Shown here: positions 17,565 to 26,174 of the stretch, in pieces
Numbering within the stretch: position 1 is the stretch's first letter
Layout: each line of letters opens with the position of its first letter
Origin: JAAZMI01 sp050948785
GTDB lineage: Bacteria; Bacillota; Dethiobacteria; DTU022; UBA8154
NCBI GenBank assembly: GCA_050948785.1
Contig: JBMNEM010000004.1
Span: forward strand, 1-64,000
Reading direction: 5' to 3'
Length of the DNA: 64,000 nucleotides
Notes under the pieces: model-generated
What the model was told of the DNA's origin: nothing
The model's input: the letters and a program-made list of their open reading frames with translations, nothing else
Databases searched by the model: none
Translations under genes and position numbers: made by a program

Positions 17565-18995
17565 TTGAAAATCGAAAAGTACGCATCAAATTGTTATAAG
17601 ATTCCTCGCTACGGGAAAATGCAAGTGGAGGCCCGTATTTATCTTAACGATTATTTATATCAAAATTTTCTGGAAAAAGAAGCATTAAAACAGCTTTGCG
17701 ATGCCGCTTCCCTGCCGGGAGTTTATCAATATGTCATTGGCATGCCCGACATCCATTCCGGCTACGGTTTACCAATTGGCGGGGTGATGGCCATGGAGGT
17801 ACCTGACGGCCTTATTTCGGCTGGTGCAGTAGGGATGGATATAAACTGCGGAGTAAGGCTTTTACGTACAAAGATTAACACCGGCGATTTAAGTAGAAAA
17901 GACCTGGAAGCCTTGCTGCTGGAAATTGCCTCCCGGGTTCCAACGGGGATTGGAAAAACCAGTAAACATCAGGCCCGCCTAGGTAAACATTTTGCAGAGA
18001 TTATAGAATGCGGCTTTGAAACCCTTTTAAAACTGGGTTATGCCCGCCCTGAAGACTACCTTTATATTGAAGAGGAAGGTTTTTTCCCCGGTGCGGATCT
18101 CTCCCGGGCCAGCAAAAGAGCCCGCAAACGCGGAAACCAGTTATCCACCATAGGTGGGGGTAATCATTTTATTGAACTGGGAAGGATAGCAGAGATCTAC
18201 GATCAAGAGGGTGCCGCATTATTTAAGCTGGCCAAGGGAAACCTGAGTATCCTCATTCATACCGGCAGCCGGGGATTCGGACACCAGATCTGTACGGATT
18301 ATTCTTCTATAATGGAAAAAAGTGCCCCGCGCTACGGCCTTGAACTTCCTTCCCGGGGGCTGGCTGCCGTTCCCATCTTCTCCCCGGAGGGAAAGGATTA
18401 TTTTGCCGCCATGTCCGCGGCAATAAATTTTGCCTTTGCCAACCGCCAAATTATTACTTATGATATTCGCGAAGCTTTTGGAGGTTATTTCCACTGTAGT
18501 GACACAGAGCTGGATTTGGGCGTAGTCTATGATGTTGCCCATAACATTGCCAAATTTGAGGAAATTGAAGGCCGGAAAATCCTTATCCATCGTAAAGGTG
18601 CCACCCGTGCTTTACCCCCGGGGCATCAGGGAAACCCACCTGTCTATCGCTCCTACGGTCATCCGGTCATTATTCCAGGGAGTATGGGCACCTCCTCCTA
18701 TGTCATTGTCGCCACCCCGAAAGTGATAGAAACATTTTATTCTGTTAACCATGGGGCCGGAAGGATTATGTCCAGGCGTGAAGCAAAAAGGCAGATTACC
18801 GTAGAAATGTTGAGAAAACAGCTAGGTTCTGTCCTTTTCCTCGGCGATAGTGAAAAAAACATTCTTGACGAAGCTCCCCGAGCCTACAAGGATATCGACG
18901 CCGTTGTAAATACGCTGGCGGAAATCGGTATCATTAAAAAAGTGGCCCGCCTTTCTCCCCTGGCGGTAATTAAAGGCGAAGGAGGAGGGGGCTAA
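17565..18995 (+). CDS. rtcB: RNA-splicing ligase RtcB
   Basis: The protein joins 2',3'-cyclic phosphate (or 3'-phosphate) RNA ends to 5'-OH ends using GTP and Mn. Visible motifs are MPDIHSGYGLPIGG (near 58-71), GMDINCGVR (near 88-96), GGGNHFIELG (near 202-211), HTGSRGFGH and the C-terminal VNHGAGR containing the guanylylated His. TTG 17565 sits behind AGGTGATA and gives 476 residues; GTG 17556 would lie inside that site. No archease or RtcA gene is adjacent, so its RNA target is unknown. Confidence 0.93.
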   Translation: MKIEKYASNCYKIPRYGKMQVEARIYLNDYLYQNFLEKEALKQLCDAASLPGVYQYVIGMPDIHSGYGLPIGGVMAMEVPDGLISAGAVGMDINCGVRLLRTKINTGDLSRKDLEALLLEIASRVPTGIGKTSKHQARLGKHFAEIIECGFETLLKLGYARPEDYLYIEEEGFFPGADLSRASKRARKRGNQLSTIGGGNHFIELGRIAEIYDQEGAALFKLAKGNLSILIHTGSRGFGHQICTDYSSIMEKSAPRYGLELPSRGLAAVPIFSPEGKDYFAAMSAAINFAFANRQIITYDIREAFGGYFHCSDTELDLGVVYDVAHNIAKFEEIEGRKILIHRKGATRALPPGHQGNPPVYRSYGHPVIIPGSMGTSSYVIVATPKVIETFYSVNHGAGRIMSRREAKRQITVEMLRKQLGSVLFLGDSEKNILDEAPRAYKDIDAVVNTLAEIGIIKKVARLSPLAVIKGEGGGG

Positions 18996-19023
18996 TAAAG
19001 ATGATTATGGATCTTGAGGCGAA

Positions 19024-19134
19024 ATGAAAGTTACGGTTGAATATAGTATTTCAATGCCTTGTTTAACCTGCTATTTCAGAAGATGTTGCACGGAATGGTT
19101 ATACTTCTCCTTTGTAAGCCATAAAATGTTTTAA
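19024..19134 (+). CDS. Possible 36-residue Cys-containing ORF
   Basis: ATG 19024 follows GAGGCGA and reads 36 residues with four cysteines (two of them adjacent). It is in the 162-bp spacer after rtcB. There is no family match I recognise, and it may be a chance frame. Confidence 0.15.
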   Translation: MKVTVEYSISMPCLTCYFRRCCTEWLYFSFVSHKMF

Positions 19135-19157
19135 GGCCATCAAAGGGGGAATAACTT

Positions 19158-19886
19158 ATGCTTCTCTTAAAAAAAAGAATCACGATAGAATGGGAAAAAG
19201 TTATCTTTCCCGTGCTGTTTTTATTACTGGCAATTTTAGCTTACTTTAATCTTATGATCCTCAACAATACCAGCCCGGGGAAAATTCTGCAAACTGCACT
19301 GCAAAAAATGGAAAGAAATAACAGCCGCCTGGAGATGGAAATTCTAGAAAGGGGCCAAGCCTATAAAATAGATTTTCAGGGCGATTTCAAAAACAAGGCA
19401 ATCTATGGCCGGCTCCCCGCTTATGGGCTTGAAGTCTACAAACATGCCTCCGGAGCACTTTTTGTAAAAGATTTAAAAGATGGCCTTTGGAAAAAGGCTC
19501 CGGAACTGGAACTGCAATCCCTGGAAAAATTTTTTGTTTCTCCTTTTGAACTTCTAACAACGTGGTCCCATCTTTTCAATAACGCCAAATTTGTAAATTA
19601 TGCTGAAGAAAAAGAGAAAGTAATTCTCCTGAATATTCCTGCAACTGAACTTGACAAAAAAACATTTCTCCAAAGTTACCCACAGAGTCATTTTTCCCGG
19701 CTCGAATGCCTGATTTTTCTGGAACCGGATGATTTATTCATAAACCAGATTGTCCTTTCCTTGCATGACAACCAGGAGATGGAAAGTGTTTTCGCCCGGA
19801 CCTTCTCCTTTAAATATTCCACGGAAAATATTAATGAGATTATGCCTGCAGGAGTAGAACAGTTGCTCAAAGATATAACCTTGTAG
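19158..19886 (+). CDS. Membrane-anchored protein of unknown function
   Basis: A 242-residue protein has a short positive N-terminus and one transmembrane helix (about residues 14-36), followed by an extracytoplasmic domain of alternating strands. The beta-rich fold with repeated amphipathic strands recalls lipoprotein-carrier-like (LolA/LppX) proteins, but no signature proves this. ATG 19158 follows AAAGGGGG. No lipobox is seen. It is upstream of the MoxR-VWA pair but separated by a promoter. Confidence 0.65.
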   Translation: MLLLKKRITIEWEKVIFPVLFLLLAILAYFNLMILNNTSPGKILQTALQKMERNNSRLEMEILERGQAYKIDFQGDFKNKAIYGRLPAYGLEVYKHASGALFVKDLKDGLWKKAPELELQSLEKFFVSPFELLTTWSHLFNNAKFVNYAEEKEKVILLNIPATELDKKTFLQSYPQSHFSRLECLIFLEPDDLFINQIVLSLHDNQEMESVFARTFSFKYSTENINEIMPAGVEQLLKDITL

Positions 19887-19961
19887 TTTATAGGTTATAT
19901 ATTATAATTTATAATCGTGCACCGAATAATCCAACAATCCCAAATTCTGCACACAAAATCC

Positions 19962-19989
19962 TTGCATCAGGCAAAATATAGTTTATAAT
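19962..19989 (+). promoter_or_regulatory. Promoter of the MoxR-VWA gene run
   Basis: TTGCAT (19962-19967) and TATAAT (19984-19989) are 16 bp apart. The 320-bp spacer 19887-20206 holds this promoter and a hairpin at 20055, and no gene. Confidence 0.6.
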
Positions 19990-20054
19990 AGATTTATAGT
20001 AAGAAAAATTGATTGGTGAAAATTAATTGTTAAATTGGTAAGAAGAAAGGAGGC

Positions 20055-20090
20055 AAGTTCCTGGTTAAGGGGAACTTCTTTTCTTTTTAT
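20055..20090 (+). terminator. Hairpin with T-rich tail in the 5' leader (possible attenuator)
   Basis: AAGTTCC (20055-20061) pairs with GGAACTT (20071-20077), followed by CTTTTCTTTTT. It lies between the promoter at 19962 and the moxR start, so it would end transcription early unless opened. AAAGGAGG sits just before the stem. Confidence 0.5.
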
Positions 20091-20206
20091 CAAACTGTAA
20101 AAGGAGAATCAGCAGCTCCTCGCCAAAAAATCTTTTAAGCTGCTTCTTTGCAAGCCAATCCTAAGCAAGCGTGGAATTAAAAATACTCTTTTGAGGAGGG
20201 TTTTAC

Positions 20207-21073
20207 TTGTCAGAAAACCATCAACTTTTCACAGGAACCAAAGATTATATCGCTTCAGAGGAGTTACAGAACAGTGTAAACATCTCTGTAGCTCTCGGCA
20301 GACCGTTGCTGATCAAGGGAGAGCCCGGAACAGGTAAAACTGTGCTGGCTCACAGCATTGCCAAAGCCTTGCAGAAAAAATTATTTATCTGGAATATCAA
20401 ATCAACGACCAAAGCCAAAGACGGTCTCTACATTTATGATACTGTGCAGCGACTTTATGACAGCCAATTTGGCGATCATGATGTTTCCAAGATACAACAT
20501 TACATAAAACTCGGCAAATTAGGCGAGGCTTTTGTGTCACCTGAACAGGTTGTAGTCTTAATTGATGAAATTGACAAAGCCGATCTGGAGTTTCCGAATG
20601 ACTTATTGTGGGAACTGGATATGATGAGCTTTGACATTCCGGAAACGGGTGAAACAATTACAGCCCAGTACCGGCCTATAGTCCTTATTACCAGCAATGC
20701 CGAAAAAGAACTGCCCGATGCTTTTTTAAGACGCTGTATTTTTCACTATATTACTTTCCCGGATGAAGAAATGATGAAAGAAATAGTGCACGTTCATCAC
20801 CCTGATCTGGAAAAAACACTGCTGGAAGAGGCCATCAAAGCTTTTTACTGGGTACGCAACATCCATGGCTTACAGAAAAAACCAAGTACCAGCGAACTGC
20901 TGGACTGGGTGCAGGCACTGACAGTAGGAGGAATCAACCCGGAAAAAATCGGCAGTGAACTGCCTTTCCTTGGCGTTCTGCTGAAGAAAGACCGGGATTT
21001 CAATGCCGTGCTCCAGCGGCTGTCAAGCCGGGGTTCGCCTAGAAAAACTTCTCTGCCGGGCATGTGGCAGTAA
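20207..21073 (+). CDS. MoxR-family AAA+ ATPase
   Basis: The 288-residue protein has Walker A GEPGTGKTV (near 38-46), Walker B VVLIDEIDKAD (near 120-130), sensor 1 LITSNAEKELPDA and an arginine-finger-like FLRRC. It is of the MoxR/CoxD type, cytoplasmic chaperone-like ATPases that work with a VWA protein to mature metalloenzymes or complexes. TTG 20207 follows GAGGAGGG. It is 16 bp from its VWA partner. Which client it serves cannot be told from the neighbours. Confidence 0.88.
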   Translation: MSENHQLFTGTKDYIASEELQNSVNISVALGRPLLIKGEPGTGKTVLAHSIAKALQKKLFIWNIKSTTKAKDGLYIYDTVQRLYDSQFGDHDVSKIQHYIKLGKLGEAFVSPEQVVVLIDEIDKADLEFPNDLLWELDMMSFDIPETGETITAQYRPIVLITSNAEKELPDAFLRRCIFHYITFPDEEMMKEIVHVHHPDLEKTLLEEAIKAFYWVRNIHGLQKKPSTSELLDWVQALTVGGINPEKIGSELPFLGVLLKKDRDFNAVLQRLSSRGSPRKTSLPGMWQ

Positions 21074-21089
21074 AGGCTAGGGAGAAAAT

Positions 21090-22286
21090 ATGTTTATTGA
21101 CTTTTTTTACCTGCTGAGAAGCTATGGAGTGCCGGTTTCTCTTACAGAATGGATGGCCTTGATGGAAGCGCTAAGCTTGGGCATGGCGCATTCCAGCCTC
21201 TACGGTTTTTACTGCTTGGCACGTGCCGTGCTGGTGAAGAGTGAAACTTATTATGACCGCTATGACTTGGCCTTCCAGCATTATTTTAAGGGAATAGAAA
21301 CTCCCCCGGAATTAACGGAAAAGGTTCTCCAATGGCTTGAAAATGCCTTGCCTCCATTGCGTATTTCTCCGGAGGAACGCCAGCTCTTTCAAGAATGGGA
21401 TCTTGATGAACTGCGCCGCCAACTGGAGCAGCGGCTGAAAGAACAAAAGGGGGAACACCATGGTGGAAGTAAGTGGATCGGTACAGGAGGGCGATCCCCA
21501 TTTGGCCATTCAGGTTATCATCCCGCGGGGGTACGTCTCGGAGGCCGCTCAGTAAACAAATCTGCCGTGAAGGTAGCCGCTGAGCGTAAATATCGTGGTT
21601 TCCGAACCGATGAGGTTATCGGAGTCAGGCAATTTGAAGTGGCCCTGCGGAAACTAAGGCAGCTGAGCAGTAAGGTGGAAGGCCCCCTGGACGAACTGGA
21701 TATTGAGGAGACCATTGAATCTACAGCAGAAAAAGGGGGATTGCTGCAGCTAGCCTGGACCCGCTCGCGTAAAAACACAGTTAAGGTAATTCTGCTGATG
21801 GATTCCGGTGGCTCCATGACTCCCCATATCCATATTTGCAGCCAGCTTTTTACAGCAATGAACAGGGCCAGCCATTTTAAAGATCTGCGTTTTTACTACT
21901 TTCACAACTGTATTTATGACTATATCTTTCTGGATCCATACTGTCGCCTTTCCAACACAATTAAAACGGAGCAATTTTTAAATCTGCTCGATCAAGATTA
22001 CAAATTGATCATTGTCGGTGATGCCAGCATGGCTCCCAGCGAGTTGCTCATGATTAATGGCGCAATTGATTGGAACATGAATAATAAAGAACCGGGCATA
22101 TTATGGCTGAAGCGCATTGCCGCTCATTTTCATCACATCGTCTGGTTAAACCCCATTCTGGAAGAATATTGGGATTGGACGGAAGGATACTATACTATCG
22201 CCCGCATCAAGGAAATTTTTCCGATGTATGAATTAACCGTGGAAGGTTTGGACCAGGCTATCAAGAAGCTTAAAGTAAAAAAATAA
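21090..22286 (+). CDS. CoxE-like VWA domain protein
   Basis: A 398-residue protein with an N-terminal CoxE-like helical region and a C-terminal von Willebrand A domain. The MIDAS reads MDSGGSM (about residues 237-243), the DxGxS form usual in this CoxE/COG3552 group. It has a Gly/Ser/His-rich middle segment around 125-150. It is coupled to the MoxR gene and is probably its adaptor. No CO dehydrogenase genes are near, so the target is open. Confidence 0.85.
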   Translation: MFIDFFYLLRSYGVPVSLTEWMALMEALSLGMAHSSLYGFYCLARAVLVKSETYYDRYDLAFQHYFKGIETPPELTEKVLQWLENALPPLRISPEERQLFQEWDLDELRRQLEQRLKEQKGEHHGGSKWIGTGGRSPFGHSGYHPAGVRLGGRSVNKSAVKVAAERKYRGFRTDEVIGVRQFEVALRKLRQLSSKVEGPLDELDIEETIESTAEKGGLLQLAWTRSRKNTVKVILLMDSGGSMTPHIHICSQLFTAMNRASHFKDLRFYYFHNCIYDYIFLDPYCRLSNTIKTEQFLNLLDQDYKLIIVGDASMAPSELLMINGAIDWNMNNKEPGILWLKRIAAHFHHIVWLNPILEEYWDWTEGYYTIARIKEIFPMYELTVEGLDQAIKKLKVKK

Positions 22287-22365
22287 GACATTTGATTTCC
22301 CGCCACATGAATATTTTATCTTTGCCAACCGGTTTCAAATTGGGGGGGGGGAGGAAGGTTGCCAG

Positions 22366-22962
22366 TTGACAAAAGAAGGCCGTTTCAAAAAACAATTGGA
22401 ATTCATTATCGAGATCGATAAACTCAAACAGGTTTACAGACAAACTTTCTTAATGGACAGTTCCAGAAAGGAAAACGATGCCGAACATTCCTGGCATCTG
22501 GCCATGATGAGTATTTTACTCGCGGAGCATGCTTTACACCAGAATCTGGATATAACACGCGTTCTGAAGATGGTCTTAATTCATGACCTGGTCGAAATCG
22601 ATGCCGGCGATACTTACTGTTATGATCAAGAACGGCTTGGCGGCAGTAGTCTTGAGCGTGAACAAAAAGCAGCAAAAAGGCTCTTTGGTCTCCTGCCTTC
22701 CGAGCAGGCTCGGGAATTTCACGAACTATGGACAGAATTTGAGCAGCGTCAAACACCGGAAGCATGTTTTGCCGCGGCTCTCGATAGATTCCAACCATTA
22801 CTGCATAATTATATGACGAAGGGTAAATCGTGGCAAGAACATGGGATTACAAATGAACAAGTCATTGCACGGAATAAATATATTCTCGAAGGTTCAGCGG
22901 TACTCTGGGATTATGCCCTGGGAATGATCCAAAAGGCTGTAGAGAAAGGATATTTAGAATGA
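22366..22962 (+). CDS. HD-domain hydrolase, YfbR/HDDC2-like nucleotidase
   Basis: The 198-residue protein has the HD signature: H in DAEHSWHLA (near 40), HD in LIHDLVEIDAGD (near 73-84) and D in AALDRFQPL (near 141). The order and the E-DAGD segment match the 5'-deoxynucleotidase YfbR/HDDC2 group. TTG 22366 follows GGAGGAAGG, itself preceded by ten Gs at 22342-22351. Its stop overlaps the next start (ATGA). Confidence 0.85.
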   Translation: MTKEGRFKKQLEFIIEIDKLKQVYRQTFLMDSSRKENDAEHSWHLAMMSILLAEHALHQNLDITRVLKMVLIHDLVEIDAGDTYCYDQERLGGSSLEREQKAAKRLFGLLPSEQAREFHELWTEFEQRQTPEACFAAALDRFQPLLHNYMTKGKSWQEHGITNEQVIARNKYILEGSAVLWDYALGMIQKAVEKGYLE

Positions 22963-23162
22963 AAATGAAAAAAGATACAAAATCAACCGTAAAACAGGCC
23001 AATCAATCAAAATTGCAAACAAATGCAGCCAGGAATTTAGCTGACCCTGAAAACAATCAAGAAAACAAAGCGTGGATTGATACATTCTTCCCCAACAGCA
23101 AATTAATTCAAAATTGTTGTGTTTTGCTTTCCCACCTTAAAGAACAGAGTGAGGAGGCGTAA
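22959..23162 (+). CDS. Small Lys/Asn/Gln-rich protein, unknown
   Basis: A 67-residue polar, basic ORF starts by ATGA overlap with the HD gene and contains GAGGAGG of the next gene at its end. That tight fit between two real genes supports translation. The first half is low complexity; the second half has a more ordered helical look with two cysteines. I do not recognise a family. Confidence 0.45.
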   Translation: MKMKKDTKSTVKQANQSKLQTNAARNLADPENNQENKAWIDTFFPNSKLIQNCCVLLSHLKEQSEEA

Positions 23163-23168
23163 ATTTTA

Positions 23169-23945
23169 ATGCTCGGTGCTCTTGCCGGAGATATTATTGG
23201 TTCGGTTTACGAATGGCGAAATGTAAAAGGCACAGATTTTGAGCTTTTTACCCCCAAATCAACCTTTACCGATGATACAGTTTTAACCGTTGCGGTAGCA
23301 GAATGTATCTTGAAGGGAAAAGACTATGCAACAACATTGAAAACCTATGGCCAACGCTACCCCCATGTCGGTTACGGAAACACATTCCGCAAATGGCTTT
23401 TTTCCGATAGCCTTTTACCTTATAACAGCTTTGGCAACGGTGCGGCCATGCGGGTCAGCCCTGTGGGTTTTGCCTGCGATACCCTGGAAAAGGTTCTGGA
23501 AGAAGCCCGGCGCAGTGCGGAGGCAACCCATAACCATCCTGAAGGAATCAAAGGAGCTCAAGTCACAGCGACAGCTATTTTTCTGGCCCGACAAGGGACA
23601 AGCAAAGAAGAAATCAAACAATATATTACGGAACACTTTGGCTACAACCTGGAACAGACCCTGGATGAGATCCGCCCGCATTATAGTTTTGATGTGACCT
23701 GTCAGGGTTCTGTGCCCCAAGCCGTCAGAGCTTTTTTGGAATCCGTGGATTATGAAGATGCTGTTCGCAAAGCGATTTCTCTCGGGGGGGACAGTGATAC
23801 AATCGCGTGTATCACCGGGGGAATCGCTCAAGCCTACTACAAAAAAATCCCTTCTTATATTATAGAAAAAACAAAGGAATTGTTGGCACCGGAACTGTTA
23901 GAAATTGTTGAGCAGTTTAACCGTACTGTCGGTATTGAGCTTTAG
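23169..23945 (+). CDS. ADP-ribosylglycohydrolase family protein
   Basis: The 258-residue DraG/ARH-type protein has the two metal-binding motifs FTDDT (near 36-40) and GGDSDTIA (near 204-211), plus GALAGDIIGS at the N-terminus. It would remove ADP-ribose from proteins or small molecules. No mono-ADP-ribosyltransferase is adjacent. ATG 23169 follows GAGGAGG. Its last 48 bp overlap the convergent gene on the minus strand. Confidence 0.9.
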   Translation: MLGALAGDIIGSVYEWRNVKGTDFELFTPKSTFTDDTVLTVAVAECILKGKDYATTLKTYGQRYPHVGYGNTFRKWLFSDSLLPYNSFGNGAAMRVSPVGFACDTLEKVLEEARRSAEATHNHPEGIKGAQVTATAIFLARQGTSKEEIKQYITEHFGYNLEQTLDEIRPHYSFDVTCQGSVPQAVRAFLESVDYEDAVRKAISLGGDSDTIACITGGIAQAYYKKIPSYIIEKTKELLAPELLEIVEQFNRTVGIEL

Positions 23946-24662
23946 AGTCCCTTCAAGCAACAATAATCCTTCCTGGTGTTCATCTGCCGCTACAACTACA
24001 GCACCATCCGGATCCGCAATCAAACTATTGCCGAGGCTGATCATACCCATATGTGTACCGACTGTATTTGACAATAAAACATGAACTTTGTTTTCTACCG
24101 CCCTGGTAATGGGGATCGCTCTGTTTTTTTCTAACTTCCACCGCGATTCTTTGGGATTATAGTAGTGAGCTGAAAGGATGAAAATATATTCGGCACCCTT
24201 TTCCTTTAACTCTTTTGTCAGCAGGGGATAGTTTTGGTCCCGGCAGATGATCACCCCAATCCAGGAGCCCCGGAAAGGAAAAACCAGGTTCCCTGTACCG
24301 TGATGAAAATATTTTTCTTCTACTTCTGTTAAGTATATTTTATCATATGTAAATTGTTTCCCTCCGGGCAGGATAACTCCGGCCCTATTAAAAAGATTAG
24401 TGCCTTCCCGGTAACCATACCCGATGATTGCCCCCAAATGAAGATCATCGCATTTTTTTGCAATTTGCCACAGTATTTCCTCCACAATTAAATTTAACTC
24501 AGACTTGGAAAGCAGTGCAGGAGTATACCCTGTTAAAGACATTTCCGGGAAACAAATTAACTCAACCTCTTGCCTGGACGCTTTTTCCATAAAATGTATG
24601 ATTTGAGCAGCGTTATTTTTAATGTTCTCACTAAGAGCCATTTGACATACGGCTAATTTCAT
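23898..24662 (-). CDS. Carbon-nitrogen hydrolase (nitrilase superfamily)
   Basis: The 254-residue protein has the Glu-Lys-Cys triad: Glu in FPEMSLTGY (near 39), Lys in YDKIYLTEVEEK (near 108) and Cys in VIICRDQNYP (near 139). Substrate is unknown. The middle shows CRDQNYP where amidases often have CYDLRFPE, so it is not a typical omega-amidase. It overlaps the ADP-ribosylglycohydrolase gene tail to tail. Start ATG 24662 follows AGGTGAAAG. Confidence 0.87.
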   Translation of the reverse strand: MKLAVCQMALSENIKNNAAQIIHFMEKASRQEVELICFPEMSLTGYTPALLSKSELNLIVEEILWQIAKKCDDLHLGAIIGYGYREGTNLFNRAGVILPGGKQFTYDKIYLTEVEEKYFHHGTGNLVFPFRGSWIGVIICRDQNYPLLTKELKEKGAEYIFILSAHYYNPKESRWKLEKNRAIPITRAVENKVHVLLSNTVGTHMGMISLGNSLIADPDGAVVVAADEHQEGLLLLEGTLKLNTDSTVKLLNNF

Positions 24663-24986
24663 CTGCTTTCACCTACTTTTTGGAGAAATCCCGTCTGTTG
24701 GTAGTATATCACCGGGGGAGTTGCTCTGTCCATTTTCAGAGCAATTTTTCCGTATTATGTTGTTTTTACCGTCTTACAGAAATATTTTGTGCAAGGTTTA
24801 AAATTTCACAAAGGTTGTTTTCAATGACTTTTTCAATCCGGGCAGGATTTTGGGAGTTTTTAATGGAATAACTGAAGATGAAGAATGGGACTAAATTAAT
24901 AAACTGAACTATGTATGGCGTTTTATTCAACACATCTTGTTTCTATTAATACAGGTTACAAGAAATCAAGTTTTTGCAGTAGGACC

Positions 24987-25106
24987 CCATGCCGCGACCG
25001 TTTGCGGTAACTGCGGTGACTATGGAAACAGAACCAAGCTTTATCCAATATTTCCCCTCCCGGTATGAATATTATTACACAGCGTCCGGCTCCTAAGACG
25101 GGCCGG
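24987..25106 (+). promoter_or_regulatory. Possible structured leader of the ABC importer
   Basis: The 455-bp spacer 24663-25117 has no convincing gene. Two hairpins are possible: CCAT 24987-24990 with ATGG 25022-25025, enclosing CCGC 24992-24995 with GCGG 25013-25016; and CCGGC 25086-25090 with GCCGG 25102-25106. A cobalamin riboswitch was considered, but no B12 box is visible. Type unknown. Confidence 0.3.
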
Positions 25107-25117
25107 CTTGAAAAATT

Positions 25118-26170
25118 ATGCTAAGCAACTCAGCAACAACTGGTGGATTTGTCAAGGTGAAAACAACGCGGAAAAAAATAATTTATCTATTACTGGCAGC
25201 AGCTCCTCCCTGCTTTATTTTGCTATCCCTTTTTATCGGCAGATACCCGGTAACGGTTTCCTCGGTTGTCAGCGTTTTGTGGTGCAAACTCACTGCCACA
25301 TACTGTAACCTGCCGGATACTGTGCAGGCGGTAATCTGGGAAATCCGCTTGCCCCGGTTAATTCTGGGGGCCATGGTGGGAGGCTGTTTGGCGATCAGCG
25401 GAGCCGCTTTTCAGGGATTGTTCCGTAATCCCCTGGTCAGCGCAGGGATCCTGGGCATTACTTCCGGAGCAGGGTTTGGCGCGGCACTGGCTATTGTTCT
25501 TTTTAATGCCATTGCACCTACCTACATTTTTGCCTTTGCTTTTGGCATCCTGGCTGTCTTGCTCAGTTACCTGATTGCCACGATCTACCGGATTACGCCA
25601 ATCATCATGCTGGTTCTCGGTGGAACCATCGTCTCGTCAGTTTTTTCGGCTCTGCTCTCTTTAATGAAATATGTGGCTGACCCCACGAATCAACTGGCGG
25701 CAATCACTTTCTGGCTAATGGGCAGTTTAGCTACGGCTTGTTACAAGGATATTCTAATTGGCGGTGTGCCCATGGCACTCGGTGTTGCCGGCCTTGTAGC
25801 CATCCGGTGGCGGATCAATGTGCTTTCCATGGGCGATAGGGAAGCCTACGCTTTAGGAATTAATACCGCCTGGAATAAAAGCTTTGTCATTGCCAGCGCC
25901 ACGCTGGCCACAGCGGGAGCCGTCTGTGTCAGCGGCACCATTGGCTGGGTGGGGCTGGTCATACCGCATATTGCCCGGATGCTGGTCGGGAACGATAACA
26001 AAGTGCTGATCCCGGCCAGTTTTTCCCTGGGGGCCTGCTTCCTGATCCTCGTAGACAATATCGGCAGAACGCTCACCGGTTCAGAAATCCCCTTGGGCAT
26101 CCTCACAGCCTTGGTGGGAGGACCATTCTTCGTTTATTTGCTCAAGAAAACAAAAGGGGGAGGATGGTGA
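25118..26170 (+). CDS. FecCD-type ABC transporter permease
   Basis: A 350-residue integral membrane protein with about nine to ten hydrophobic helices. Family marks are IRLPRLILGAMVGGCLAISG (residues about 75-94), FRNPLVSAGILGITSGAGFG and the C-terminal GWVGLVIPHIARMLVG. It forms the channel of an iron-siderophore, cobalamin or oxyanion importer with the next two genes. The start is uncertain: ATG 25118 or GTG 25157; neither has a strong ribosome site. The next gene follows by 4 bp. Confidence 0.92.
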   Translation: MLSNSATTGGFVKVKTTRKKIIYLLLAAAPPCFILLSLFIGRYPVTVSSVVSVLWCKLTATYCNLPDTVQAVIWEIRLPRLILGAMVGGCLAISGAAFQGLFRNPLVSAGILGITSGAGFGAALAIVLFNAIAPTYIFAFAFGILAVLLSYLIATIYRITPIIMLVLGGTIVSSVFSALLSLMKYVADPTNQLAAITFWLMGSLATACYKDILIGGVPMALGVAGLVAIRWRINVLSMGDREAYALGINTAWNKSFVIASATLATAGAVCVSGTIGWVGLVIPHIARMLVGNDNKVLIPASFSLGACFLILVDNIGRTLTGSEIPLGILTALVGGPFFVYLLKKTKGGGW

Positions 26171-26174
26171 TCCT

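Noticed and set aside
24940..25030. Cobalamin riboswitch before the ABC importer
   Set aside because: No B12 box or recognisable core; only short hairpins can be formed.
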